In this document: positions 43,956 through 56,289 of the stretch, piece by piece | Position numbering within the stretch: the first letter of the stretch is position 1 | Layout: each line of letters begins with the position of its first letter | Origin: Halichondria panicea | Lineage: Eukaryota; Porifera; Demospongiae; Suberitida; Halichondriidae | DNA: 64,000 bases | Assembly: GCF_963675165.1 (NCBI RefSeq) | Contig: NC_087377.1 | Span: forward strand, 14,752,198 to 14,816,197 | Direction of reading: 5' to 3' | Position numbers and translations under genes: made by a program | Notes under the pieces: generated by a model | What the model was told of the DNA's origin: nothing | Database searches by the model: none | What the model saw: only the letters and a program-made list of their open reading frames with translations

Positions 43956-45876
43956 GTGCTAGATAACACACTTGCCAATGTGTTTAGTAACACACAACAG
44001 CTACGTGTTACGAAACACCTTTATAGGGGTGTCAAATTTAAACAGTTATCCCAACATCCCAAAAGTGTGTTCCAGAACACATCATTTTTAACAGTGTAGG
44101 GCTCAGGCTGAGCCTTGCTCACTAGCACTATAATACTGCACGCACTGCACTAGGCCTGTTCAGCTTCTGTATTCAAATAAAAAGATACCAGTTTAGTAAT
44201 AATAATTATAGGAGTGGCTATTTTAAGCTTATATATACCTTTGCTTGCCTACTAGCCTGGCATAGCTGAAGAGAACTGGTCAACCTGTCTATAGAGCTAT
44301 AGCTAGCTGTGTTGTTTCTTCTGGCTGGTTGCTACGCCCTCGTGGTCGGGAGGTTTACTGTCATAAACCCCTCTACACTGTACATTAACTAATTACAGAT
44401 ATTGCATGGTCAGGTGACCTTGTGGACCATGTCAAGGACTATACTTGTACTATACTATACTGCAAAAACAAGCGATGTTGATGAATTCTATAGTATTATA
44501 TGGCAACCATGTAGCACAAGTGTAATAAGGATTCTATATGCACACTATAAACCTTTAGGACACTAAGGGGTCAGACATGAAAGAAACCACAAGCTGTAAA
44601 CAGTCTGTTTCAAGTGGTTTCTGTCGTTAGAAACACAGCTGCTGTGTCTTGTAGGGAAATTTAGGTTATCACAAAGAAATTAAAGAGAGTGTTGTTATAT
44701 AGTGCACATTAAATCTATAACTATTGAGCCGGCGGATTAATTTTATCAGTAGGTTTTACATAGGATTGGCAGTGGGTTTGCCCGTGTTTAGCAATTGATT
44801 TGACTCATGTTTAAACTGTTCTATCTCTGCAGGGAAAGGCCACATCAAGAAACTGGTGGGATAGATCGAGTTTGTTCTCACTTGTTAGCACTGAAAAGTT
44901 CCTCAATTATTCAGAGGTGTATAAGATGACAGTCGCAATAGCCAGAGGGAAGAGTGGTGGGCGTACATAGCAATAGTGCTGGTCAAGTGCTATGCCAACA
45001 GAAGCCATGCATGCACGCATGATATTTGTGACGTTGAACATACAGTTGCAGGCTTATACTACATTGGTTTGCAGAACAGTTGTCATATATATATACTCAG
45101 AGTAGCAGTAGGCGGTGACTCTGTGGTTTTGTGGTCTGTTTACTAGACCTTTTACTCATGAATCATGATCAGTTCGAGTCCTCTTTTAAAGTTGCTGTCA
45201 AGAGCTGTACTGACCATCACTTTTAATAATTCCTCTAAATATGGTGCAGGCATGTTAGTAGGAGAAGCACTGAAGAGAGTATAGTTCAAATTCAAATTTA
45301 CTAAACACGCAGCGGTGAACTACTTTTCAGTACTTTTTTTGTGGGAAGTTATACGCAATATTCAGAAGATTAATTAAAGGTGGTACAGCTCAACGTATGC
45401 AGTTGATGGAAGAAACTCTTTTAAAGTTGCTGTCACATATTCATGATTCATGAGTAAATGGTCTAGTGAACAGACCACAAAACCACAAAACACTAGAGAG
45501 TTCACCGGCTCACCGCCTATACTGCTACTCTGAGTATGACAACTGTTCTGCAAACCACTGTAGGAATGTATCTGCATAATCAGACCATTCTCAGCACAAT
45601 AGACTAAATTAATTAAAATGTAAGTTGCAAAATGAATCAACATTATGTCATGGTATGTAGAAAGAGTGGGAAGAGTTGTCAGGACCTGAGAGCCAAAAGT
45701 CCAACTCTCCTACCAGGGTGGGATAGAGAAGAGTAATGAGTATACATGCAGTCATGCACTATAATTTTAATGCACATGCATGGCATTGCAGTTGCTATAC
45801 CTGCATGTGACTATGACATTTAATTTCTGATGGGGCAAAATGCTTTCACAAAAATTAATGAGGCATGGCAACAAAA
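43956..45876. other. Intergenic, dispersed repeats
   Basis: Contains the 44490-44660 copy of the repeat at 25730-26010. It also has a block at 44790-45050 related to 55330-55400 and 58560-58770 (CTGCAGGGAAAGGCCACAT; GTGGGCGTACATA; CCAACAGAAGCCATGCATG). A foldback lies at 45066-45557. No gene was found. Confidence 0.5.
45066..45557. repeat. Long inverted repeat, arms about 105-115 bp
   Basis: The left arm 45066-45169 (GGTTTGCAGAACAGTTGTCA, GCAGTAGGCGGTGA, TACTCATGAATCATGA) is mirrored at 45441-45557 with small indels; the spacer is about 270 bp. An element of the foldback type is likely. Confidence 0.8.
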
Positions 45877-47410
45877 CTAATAAAAAATTTGCACTCTATC
45901 ATTGTCATGATCAGACACATACACCACACCAAACTGGTCGACTGCTATGCCCAAAGGTTCTTTGAACTGTCCTGGTCCAGATCCCAATGATCCAAATGAC
46001 TTGACAAACACCCCCTCACACGTGAATACTGAGACCCGCTGGTTTATGCTCTCCCCCACATACACCAGACCTTTATTGTTCACACAGGTGCTGGCAGGCC
46101 TGTTAAGTTCTCCTTTTCCATTGCCTCTCTTTCCCAAACTGCCTCAGATAGCCACCATCGGGTGTGAAGACTTGCACTCGATCATTAACAAAATCAGCCA
46201 CATACACACAACCATTATGATCGGATGTAACGTCCCAGGGAGAATCAAACTGTCCCTCACCATTGCCATAACTGCCGAACTTACTAGAGAAGGTGAGGTC
46301 AGAGTTGATGATAATAACACAGTGAGTACCACGATCAACCACATACACCTTCCCATTGACACTGTTGACACACACACCATAAGGTGCAGAAAACTGTATA
46401 GGACCATCCCTATGACTACCTATAGTGCTGCTATCAAGTCTCCTTCACGTGAGAACTTCAACAGTCGATGATTGCCACGGTCTACCACCAGAATATTGTC
46501 TTCACCGTCTAATGCCACACCACGAAGATTCTTCACCTCTCCAACAACCGTGCGTTTAGTATCTAATGTTTGCGGCTTGTCTCCTGTTGGGCTAAAGATT
46601 GAAACAACACCTGCATCGCTTTCAGCCACAATCACTTCACCTCTCTTGTTGACTGCCACTCCCCAAGGTGATTTGAAAACTTCAATAAATCTAACGATAG
46701 TTCCCAGTTTATTGATCGGAGTCTTGACTGCCACCAGAAATGAACTTTCTGCCACCTCTTCCTCACCCACTCTCACATGTAGCCTTACCCACTATTGGCT
46801 GGAAAGAGTTCTCGTACTCTCACTTCCTTCGTTCCTTCACAACACATTTTGTCGTCTGATTTGTTGATCCTGATAAGTTGATCCTGATAAGAGCTCGACT
46901 TTAGTGCTTGAGGATGGAATTTGGATGAGTTGATTAGGATCATTATTTGATAATCGAAAACTAGCTCGTTGTGCTCCGATTATGGCCTTCAAAATCCTCC
47001 CACTCTTTGTGCATGGTCGTACACATATCGCAGATGAACTTGGTGCATTGTCGGCAAAAGCTGGTAGCTTTACGAGTCGTCCTGGAGCATTTCTCACCGG
47101 CTAAGTTTTGAGGCTCCTTGATCTTTTTGAGTGTTTCTTGGATATCAAAAGGTAATGAATATGGAATGCAGCCTGGAGGCCACTCACACCAGTGGGGGGT
47201 AGGGGGTGGGCCAGTGACACCTGGGACATTCAAGCTGGCTTGGTTCATTGTGGGCAACTATATCCTCGAGACAATGTTGACAGTAGATATGAAAACAGGA
47301 AAGCAGTCTAGGGTTGGTGTAGGGTTCGGAACTTCCACACAGACGAGGCATGACAGCTGGTCCTTCAATTTGGAGAGAGCTTCTTGGGGAGCACTTGGCT
47401 CTTCAGCCAT
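45877..47410 (-). pseudogene. TRIM-NHL-like pseudogene, intronless
   Basis: On the minus strand the start is MAEEPSAPQEALSKLKDQ, followed by a RING beginning (LSCLVCVEVPNPTPTLDCF) that loses frame at a run of four T before HIYCQHCLEDIVAHNEP. A B-box like segment follows (FCRQCTKFICDMC, WEDFEGHNR), then a stop and more frame changes. The coiled-coil/filamin region is almost absent. Five or so NHL repeats lie in three frames (SPWGVAVNKRGEVIVAE, LRGVALDGEDNILVVDRGNH, PYGVCVNS.GKVYVVD, SPWDVTSDHNGCVYVAD, EPLGIAVDQFGVVYVSD) and end DRVQIFY stop. The absence of introns suggests a retrocopy or a single-exon family member. Several frameshifts make it non-functional. Confidence 0.8.
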
Positions 47411-47928
47411 TGAAAAAAAACTGGGAGAAGAGGGGGAAGGTAGTTTAAGTATAATGCACATCAGTCATATTCTATATGGCTGGACATGTGTACGGCTATG
47501 GTATTATTTAAGCACTCACACAGTTACGTTTATTGATTTGAAATAACCTAATTTGCAATCAGTATTATGAGTACATGCAGTAGCTCACCTTGTAGAGTAA
47601 GTACAAAGGCTTTCCTGGTGAAGAAATGAGTGGCTGTGTATTACTGATAAGTTGAGACAGCTCCCACGCATTCCATTTGACAGTGATACATTTATGGAGA
47701 TAATTATGGTATGTACAATAGTATTGTCGGGGGATCTAATCTAATGTGTCGTTAGCTAGCTAAAGAGCGGTACGACGACTGCATAACATTCAGTAATAAG
47801 TTTAGGTATGAAAATTCTGGTGAGTCGAGAATCATGTATTTTTAATTTCAAATTGGCAGCTTAATCAGTATTTCTCAGAGTATGGCATACACAAATAACA
47901 TAAAATGATTCTTGTTGGTGATAGATAA

Positions 47929-47955
47929 TAGGGTTAGGGTTAGGGTTAGGGTTAT
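47929..47955 (+). repeat. Interstitial telomere-type (TTAGGG)n tract
   Basis: AGGGTTAGGGTTAGGGTTAG with flanking partial units gives about four consecutive TTAGGG repeats, the standard metazoan telomere unit. It is surrounded by ordinary AT-rich DNA, so it is internal. Confidence 0.9.
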
Positions 47956-48239
47956 AGGTGCTACTGAACATAAATTATTAGAGTGTATCAGGCACTAGAG
48001 TATAAAAAATCAAATGTTCTTCATAATGTGAGAGCCATCTTTCTGTGTGTGTGTGTGTGTGTTTGTATGAGATGTACTCACATGCATTGAGAGTGGTAGC
48101 ACTGCAATGGTTTAACTATCGAATAACGTAGCCTCCCTCCACTGCAGCATATATATTATATGGTTATGCATCGTTAGACTTTACATGTTCAGCAGTTTCT
48201 AATTAATGGTGTATATATATATATATATTTAGATCCCAC

Positions 48240-48385
48240 TTGTGTGTGTTTAGCAGGGAATTAGTTATAGTTATAACACGGGCACAAGGGATGTATAGAA
48301 TATATTGCACTGAAGCACGAGGGCGCCAGCCCCGAGGGCTGAGTGCAATATATGTCATGCAGCCCGAGTGCACGTGTTATAACTA
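48240..48385. repeat. Nested inverted repeats
   Basis: Outer arms AGTTATAACACG and CGTGTTATAACT enclose inner arms ATATATTGCACT and AGTGCAATATAT, which enclose GAGGGCGCCAGCCC/CGAGGGCT. The concentric arrangement would form a long hairpin and resembles a MITE. Confidence 0.75.
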
Positions 48386-48574
48386 GTTTATATCCCTAGG
48401 GCATAGCAACATAACACTGTCCTAGTAACACAATATAAACTGCACAAAAAAAGACAGAGACAACTCTAGACACAGCTCCATCTCTTCTCTCTCCTACACG
48501 CCAGTATATGCAGCGTATAAGATTGGCATGACCGACGAATGGCTTGACACAAAATTGTTGGAGTTCCAACGCTG

Positions 48575-48700
48575 AAACTACTGCAAAACAGCCCCACCCC
48601 ACTTCTGGTGCTGCAAAACAGCCCCACCCCTCTACTGCTGCAAAGAAACAGCCCCACCCCATTTACTGCTGCGAAGAAACAGCCCCACCCCACTATACTA
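48575..48700 (+). repeat. Degenerate minisatellite, about 30-36-bp unit
   Basis: Four or five imperfect copies of CTGCTGCAAA(G)AACAGCCCCACCCC separated by TTCTGGTG/TCTACTG spacers, with a diverged further copy at about 48715-48745. Confidence 0.85.
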
Positions 48701-50655
48701 TACTACTCATCAGTGTAACTGCTGCTCGAACAGCCCCCTCCACTATCGATATCCTCGGCATCATAACCAAGCCAAAGAAGCTCGCCTCTACACTGCTGCA
48801 AAACAGCTCAAGCCCCCTGCAAAAAGAGCCGCTTCTAGTGCTATGCCTATGGTGAAGCCAGAATTGACCATGCATCAAGAAGTGGAGGACTAGGTCTAGG
48901 AACACAGAATCTTCACAAAATGAGCCTGGGACGATTTTAAAACCTGCATGGTTGCAAAGAAGAAATTCCAGCAGTGCTGAACATTCCTGCATGGCTGGAC
49001 TTACTTTGATACTTGTTATTTCTCATGATACAATATTTAATTTAATTATACCAGAGGGGCGTTTTGTGGTCAGTGCAATATGACTTTTCAGCAGTGCAAT
49101 AATGGTTCATATTGCACTTGGCAACAACATAGCAACGGGATATAATGAGCCATAATCTCATAGTTTCCCAGGGAATTATAAGCTTGAGGGTATAAAGTAC
49201 AAGTACAATTTTTGAATGTACAGAAATGATAATAAAGCTGTAGCTGCATGATAATTAGCTATGGCTGTTCAGTTTTTTCACTACCAGTTTCTATAGCGTT
49301 TGCTGGGTTGATGGTAGGGTTCACCAGTATCTTTTCTTGTCTCTACGAGGAACACTAAGAGCCAATGATTTTAACAGTTCTGGGTCCATTGTCACAAGCA
49401 TGAAAGCATGTCTTCAACTTGTAGCATTTGTCAACTTCGTCGTCCTGACTTCTGTTTCTATCCTGCAGCCATGTTTCAATTGTTTACTTCAGTAGACTCC
49501 TGTGTCTTTTTGGGAACAATAGTGCACTGTAGCATTGCTGCAAGCTGTTCCTTGCTAGCTAGCCGTACATATCAGAACAGTTGAGCTGGGGTGGGGCTTG
49601 AGTGCAGAGAAAGAGAAAGAGGATCGAGGCTGGGCTCATTTGTTGCAGAGCGCTTCCTGCACAAGGTGGAGTCACTAGTTTGTCCATTCCAACATTGAAG
49701 CAAGGCCAATGCAAAGGTTTTTTTTAGCAGAAATCATCTAGACTAGCTTGTCAGAACAGGACATTTTCAAAAATAAAGCTGTTGCTAAGGCTTGCTGCTT
49801 TTAGATACACTTCTTGCCTGAGGCAGCCAATGAAAAGTGGGATCTAAATCAGTTAGCACATGTGCATTCGGTATATATCTATGGTTATACAGTGTCCCTC
49901 ATCCCTCGGGCAAAGCCCTCGTGATATGGGACACTATAACACATAGATACCTCATGCCCATGTACTATCTATAACATAACATACCCCAGTTGCTTTAGGA
50001 GTCACCAACCTCACCACATACACCGTAGGGCGATCATGACAACCATGGCAATAAGAGAGATAAGCATCTTCAATGCTGGCATAGGAGAACCTGAGCGGAG
50101 TGATGGAATAGAACATGCATTATTGGACATGCATTATTGGAATAGATGAATCAATAATTAAAAGTGAAACCGAACAGGGAGAGGGATTGGAAACGGAAGT
50201 TACCTCGAATTATATCTGCATTACACCGGGGTTAAATCGAGGCTGTGTATCTAACGTTGGTACCTTGACTGTCTGCTAGATTATACTACATTTGTACTAA
50301 AATTGCTCTTCCAACTGCATGACACTTGAGACCATGTGGGACACAGTACACCGATGAGTTGCACAGTCTTAGCTATAATTATTAGAAGCATTTTAGGTAC
50401 ATAAAGATCTCATAGCGTGACGAAGAACGTTTTGTACCTCTAGCTATCTTCACAAAAGTCAAAAATGTATTTTTTTCTTTTCCAACTTATGTTCACCATT
50501 AGGGGGCATGAGAATGACATTTTAGGGAGGCTCTGAATAGCATGATCATAATTCATGAAACATTGTTTCCCGCGTGTTGAGCAACCGTAACACGGATTTA
50601 CATCAAAGGCTCTCTGGTGCCATGCTGCAAATTCAATGTAAAATGTCACATGACG

Positions 50656-51360
50656 CTACTTTCGTTTCCAATCCCTCTTCCTATTCAATCTATGGTGAAA
50701 CCAAGAAATATCATGCATCAGTGCTATAAAATGGCAACCTTTTGCTCCACTTGTTGTGCACTTATCATCTTCCACTGTGAAGGGCACTGTTATATCACGC
50801 ACAATATTTGCAGTGGTCTGGTTGGCTTGATATAGTACCAACTGTAGGATTGTTCCGTTGTCCACATCACCTTCGTGTAAATAGACATCGGCTCTCTTGC
50901 AAAACTTGTCTGGAAACCATTCTTGGTTGTACGTGACCGTGATGTCTTCTGTCTTATAAATTGGGTAATCCACACGAGCGTTGCCAATGTCTAGGCCTCC
51001 TTTTCTAACTACCACTGAAAAGTTTGTGTCATTATCAGTTCTGCACACTTGAAAGCGAAGTGTTTGTGTATAAGATCCATTAGTGGCTTCTAGTTGTTTT
51101 AATGATAGCGCAGATGCTACAATACAAAAAAACATAGCTAGCATTGTGTATATAGCTACAGCTCCATCACAATAGACTACTGTACAGTTCTGCATAGTTT
51201 ATCATGATGCAGCCTTGTGTAGCCTGGCTATTAAATGTACATGTGTGATGCAGACATGCACACACTCACTGTATCCTAGGGACTCTAGATCCAGTGCACT
51301 TGTCCATTGGGCCAGGACAGCAGTCAGTAGCACACACCAGTAGACAACTGCAGGGGTCAT
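50656..51360 (-). CDS. Small secreted protein, unknown family
   Basis: Two exons: complement(50656..51116, 51270..51360), 183 residues, phase-1 intron with GTGAGT donor and TTGTAG acceptor. The signal peptide is MTPAVVYWCVLLTAVLAQ; an upstream in-frame ATG at 51384 would put eight extra residues before it and is less likely. The mature part is about 150 residues with Cys in FQVCRTDND, DKFCKRAD, EDDKC and KGCHF, several N-glycosylation sites (NGSY, NFSV, NGTI, NQTT) and alternating hydrophobic beta-strand-like stretches. I do not recognise the family. The last 12 or so codons run into the CGTTTCCAATCCCTC dispersed repeat, so the true 3' end may differ or the gene may have been extended by that insertion. 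Confidence 0.65.
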
Positions 51361-51535
51361 CTTAGAGCTTTCTATGAAGTTCAACTATGAAGCATATGAT
51401 ATCTGCTACTCAGTGCTTTATGAAGGTTTGGTGGCAAATTCCTGGGAGTTAAATGGCCGACTAATTAATAGCTGGATTTCCCCTGGGGTTTCCCTGGGAA
51501 ATTTGGACAAAACTTGTACATCATCTCCTATGCAG

Positions 51536-52554
<1,019 letters not shown>

Positions 52555-52610
52555 TGAGCTATTGAGTTATTTATTATGCCTCGGTGGGCATGCGCAAGCT
52601 AGGTATATGG

Positions 52611-52611
<1 letters not shown>

Positions 52612-52667
<56 letters not shown>
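52612..52667 (+). repeat. (TG)n microsatellite, 56 bp
   Basis: About 28 TG units, directly adjoining the SINE-like copy 3 on its right, in the position of that element's simple-sequence tail. Confidence 0.95.
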
Positions 52668-52669
<2 letters not shown>

Positions 52670-52852
52670 TGTAGACTGCTACAGTTGCTGAAGGATCAAT
52701 GAAGTGCAAGTAAGAGTTTCTATATAGGCTTCTAGGCATGTTTTCCTGGATTGGAATTCGTGGATTTACAAAATAATGCTAGAGTTACCTAGTTTTGCGA
52801 ATGCCATTGCAGTCTCTTCAGAATAGTGCGTAGCAACATCTGTTAATATACA
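52668..52852 (-). repeat. SINE-like dispersed repeat, copy 3
   Basis: The reverse complement carries ATTCTGAAGAGACTGCAATG, CCTAGAAGCCTATATAGAAA and ATCCACGAATTCCAATCC-like words, matching copies 1 and 2, and is followed by the (CA)n tract (TG on the plus strand). Confidence 0.65.
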
Positions 52853-53068
52853 TAACTTAGCTATTCTACTACTAGTAGTTAGCTCTGCACTAGAACGCTA
52901 GCTGCAAGAGTGAGAAAAGAGATGCAAAGCTGCACTAATAATAATTAATTAATAATTAACTTTCGATCATTTTAGTAGTCGATCATTTTCATTCAGATGC
53001 CATTTTAGTATGACTGTACTAAGTATTCATAAATAATTAATGTGCTGCCAAAAACTAGCTACAGCTAG

Positions 53069-53133
53069 CCTCGTTCCCAGGCCGATCCGTCTCCAATTGA
53101 ACGCTAGGTCGACTCCTGGGAACGAGGCTAGGC
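53069..53133. repeat. Short palindromic element (CCTCGTTCCCAGG type)
   Basis: TAGCCTCGTTCCCAGG and CCTGGGAACGAGGCTA bound a 65-bp unit. Short palindromes of this sort are typical MITE or terminal-repeat relics. Confidence 0.8.
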
Positions 53134-53597
53134 TACAGCTAGCTTGTGTAAATCAGAAATGCTAATAATGTCACGTGCAAATTATGCAATTTACTCTGAT
53201 GCGTCAAAGCATAGATAAAGAAGAGAGGGATTGGCAACGGAAGTTAAAACGTAGACCTTTGTGCAGGAGGTGTGGCTTAATCCTGAAACGATGCGTGTTG
53301 TCCCCCACCATAACGCCGCGAAACACTTTTTTTATGTTTGAGGCCTTACACAGAGCTTTCTAAGACCCCCCAAAACTTCATTTCCATGCTTCTTGATGAT
53401 GTGTATTATGTGGAAATTCCCAAAAATTTTTCTAGATTGTTGAGAAAGAGCTAGTTTCACCTCTTTTCACCGTTTTTTATGGCTATGTACCAATAGCACC
53501 TATAATATAGCTAAGATTGTCTAACTAAGTAGTGTCCTAGCTGGATCACATATAGCCTCAAGCATGGAAATGAAGTCTAAAATCAGCAGCAGGATTG

Positions 53598-54171
53598 CAG
53601 GGCCGTAGCCACCAACTTTAGAGTGGTCAGGTTATGAAATGGAACAAATCGGCGCGCATAGCGCGCCTAAATTTTTAGGGCCACGCCCACTTCTGGTATC
53701 GTTGGTTACGCCCCTTGTCTACTGACTACTGCTGGGACTAGATTCTGTTTAGCTTTAAAGCTTAGCCCTAACACAAAATAATGTTACAGAACACAACATC
53801 TTGATTCTCATCATGATGGAGAAACAGCAAAGTTTTATTTGGCAAGACCACAGAACTGGTTTGCAAATGATGATCGCTTCGGGAACAACAAATTATTAGC
53901 TGATGGTGAGCTTGGTCTGGAAGACTTGGAAGGGATTCTCTCTCAACATTGACAGCCATAGCAATGATAGCATGCAATACTTATAGATTAATAGTCTTGA
54001 TCACTTATAGTTCTAGCATAAATTTATGCTTGCATGTTTTGCAACTGCAGAAGGAGTTCACTGCACATTTTGTCCATTATGTGTTTATTGTAGTGACGAC
54101 CATTGCCTATTCACCTCGGAAAAAGTGGTCAGGTTGAAACCTGACTAACCTGACTGGTGGCTACGGCCCTG
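53598..54171. mobile_element. Non-autonomous DNA transposon, 574 bp, with candidate captured exon
   Basis: The ends CAGGGCCGTAGCCACCA and TGGTGGCTACGGCCCTG are perfect 17-bp inverted repeats, extended by GTGGTCAGGTT/AACCTGACT words. GATTG directly flanks both ends, a likely 5-bp target duplication. Inside, after an AG at about 53788-53789, the plus strand has an open, protein-like stretch (THLD-like start, TAKFYLARPQNWFANDD, FGNNKLLADGELGLEDLEGI, stop near 53952) that looks like a captured or eroded coding exon. Its source is not recognised. Confidence 0.75.
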
Positions 54172-55658
54172 GATTGTTATACTGACAGTAAGACAATCAG
54201 TTGTCTCCTCAACCATTCCCAGCCTGTGCTTTACTCGAGGCTGTCTTCCTACGTTGAAGTAGACAGCCTCGAGTAACGCCGGGGCAACACGGATGGTTAT
54301 TCGAGGTTGATTTTGTTGCCAATCCCTCTTTGCTCTATCTATGGTCAAAGCTAAAGACATTTACACAGATCTATCTAGCCAGTCTTTTGATATTATAGAT
54401 CCTTGTACCAGTGTCTGTTGTGCCACAACTTGTGGATTAGCATGGAACAGCTGATGAACGTAGAAATCTTGGCAGTCCTTCTTTGAACCGAGGAGTGGCA
54501 GCGATTTTAAGACAGTTTGTATAAGTCTGACCAACTACTCTCAATTCAACTGCTGCCCTCTGCCATTATCTGTCTTGTATTGTACAGGTTATCAAAAGCC
54601 TTGGGCAACCAATAACACACTGACTTTTGGCTGCCATTTCTCATCATATAAAACTGAAACACAGCTAATCTCTGCTGGTGTCTTAGATTAGCTGAATGCC
54701 TGATGTCGTTATTACTCCATCAATTTTCTCTTTTCTAGCACTAGCATCCACTCTCAAACTGTAGCTAAGAAGCCCGCGATCACTTTTGCAGGCTCATGAG
54801 ACAATATTTCTGCACGGTTTCTGTCGCTGAATCTGTTGACAGCTAGTTGTGTTTGGTGTCTATGATGGTTACTGGACCTAACCCTATCAGCACATAATAT
54901 CCGTACTAGCTAGATCCACCTAGATCCAGTCATGTTCCACTGCTGAGTCAGCAAAAACGAAAAGCAATTTGGCCTGGAATGTCATTAAAAGGTCATAATT
55001 AGTGAAAGTTCAAGTGATGTCCAACCTCCTCTGCTGGGCTACAATAACTTCACGAGAGACGACTAACAAAACAAAACATCACACACAGGGCCTCTTTATA
55101 ACCAACAAACAAAGAGGGACGCTATAGGCTACAGACATCGCACTAACAAGTAAATTCCTAAATACTAATACACAAAAGCCATATAGTTACTAACTAATAA
55201 CATTCAGGGGAAGTGTTGATATTTTTTCCACAAACCACTGCATAGCCTATGTAGTGGTTATGCTAATAAGTATGTGGAAAAAACATCAACACTATCCTAT
55301 GACTGTCATAGGATTGGTAGTGGTGTTTGGCAGTATTTCACATATTTTGACTTGTGTTCAAACTGTTTTATCTCTGCAGGGAAAGGCCACATCTGGAAAC
55401 TAGTTTTATCTATTTATGTAGCTATGTCTTCATTGGGGCAAGCGATACCTATAGTGAGATTTTGTCTGTCTGTGGTCTGTGTGTGTGTATGTGTGTGTGT
55501 CGGCCATGGACCGGCACGATATTCGTTTTTTGTACTCGTGACCCTTTACCAACTTTTATGTGAGTCAATGCGCATGGGAACAACAGATAGCTACAATCAG
55601 CAACGAAGGCTCAGGCGAGACTAGTCTCGCGGGTCATGCTCAACAATCTGATACTACC

Positions 55659-55812
55659 TATGGTGACTATTGAAAGGTCACCCGCCTCTGCGCGCACTGA
55701 CATCAGGAACAACTGTGTGCGCTTAATGTGTTTACCATGAGCGTTCAGAATTAAGCGCGCGCGATTCATTGTGACTGTAGGCGGAGGCGGGTGACCCTTC
55801 TCGGCCACTGTA
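55659..55812. mobile_element. MITE of the GGCCGAGAAGGGTCACC family
   Basis: The left end TATGGTGACTATTGAAAGGT followed by CACCCGCC is mirrored by GGCGGGTGACCC then TTCTCGGCCACTGTA at the right. The inside is rich in GCGC words. The same right end occurs at 56255-56289 and 40350-40374. Confidence 0.7.
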
Positions 55813-55931
55813 CAATCTAGATAGAGTACAGTACATGGTGGAGCAATTTTATAGCCAGCAAACCTTGAAAAGCTGAGCTAGTTTGTAAGTAAAGTGCTGA
55901 ATCAGCAATAAGAAGAGTCTACTGCCACAAT

Positions 55932-56199
55932 GAACCGCGTGCGCTGAATTCTGAACGCTTGCGGTAAACACATTAAACAAGCGCAGTTAAACAAAGATCA
56001 GTTTGCACAAATTAAAAGGTCAATGAATCATGTCCTGCATCTGTCAATAGCCAAGGAATACCTTGCGTTAATTACAATGCAGATATGATTTATTGACCTT
56101 TAATCTTGTGCAGACTAATCTGAAAATTGTTAGCAGCTCTTTGTTTAACTGCGTGCGATTAATGTGCCTACCGCAAGCGTTTAGATTTAAGCGCGTGGT
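55932..56199. repeat. Long foldback, arms about 115 bp
   Basis: The left arm from CCGCGTGCGCTGAATTCTGA through AAACAAAGATCAG and AAAAGGTCAATGAATCAT is repeated inverted as ATGATTTATTGACCTTTAAT..CTTTGTTTAACTGCG..CGCAAGCG..GCGCGTGG. The loop is about 35-40 bp. Interior words match the MITE at 55659-55812, so the two are one family in different states. Confidence 0.8.
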
Positions 56200-56244
56200 C
56201 AACAAAAACTCCGCATGCGCTTAGAATTGAAGCGCATGCAGTTT

Positions 56245-56289
56245 ATTGTAGCGGTAGGCGGAGGCGGGTGACCCTTCTCGGCCACCGTA
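56245..56289 (+). repeat. Solo right end of the GGCCGAGAAGGGTCACC MITE family
   Basis: GTAGCGGTAGGCGGAGGCGG followed by GTGACCCTTCTCGGCCACCG matches the right end of the element at 55659-55812 almost exactly. It may be the true right end of a larger element that includes the 55932-56199 foldback. Confidence 0.7.

Larger units (their letters stand above)
47411..50655. other. Intergenic, no gene seen
   Basis: Upstream of the TRIM-NHL remnant. The region holds an interstitial TTAGGG tract (47929), nested inverted repeats (48240-48385), a minisatellite (48575-48700), GTGCAATAT-type words near 49070-49120 echoing 48300-48350, and the GGGATTGG.AACGGAAGTTA repeat near 50180. Open frames through the minisatellite are artefacts. 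Confidence 0.55.
52853..55658. other. Intergenic, transposon debris
   Basis: No host gene is supported. Contents: a palindrome at 53069-53133, the GGGATTGGCAACGGAAG repeat near 53225, the TIR element 53598-54171, another copy of that repeat near 54290-54350, and a block at 55330-55400 (CTGCAGGGAAAGGCCACAT) shared with 44830-44850. Confidence 0.5.

Noticed and set aside
43427-43966. 179-residue open frame with 19-residue repeats (FTIISVLEGT)
   Set aside because: Produced by the 57-bp minisatellite, whose length is divisible by three. No start context, domain or exon partner.
48396-48693. Gly-Trp-Cys-Phe repeat frames
   Set aside because: They come from the degenerate GCCCCACCCC minisatellite; no independent support.
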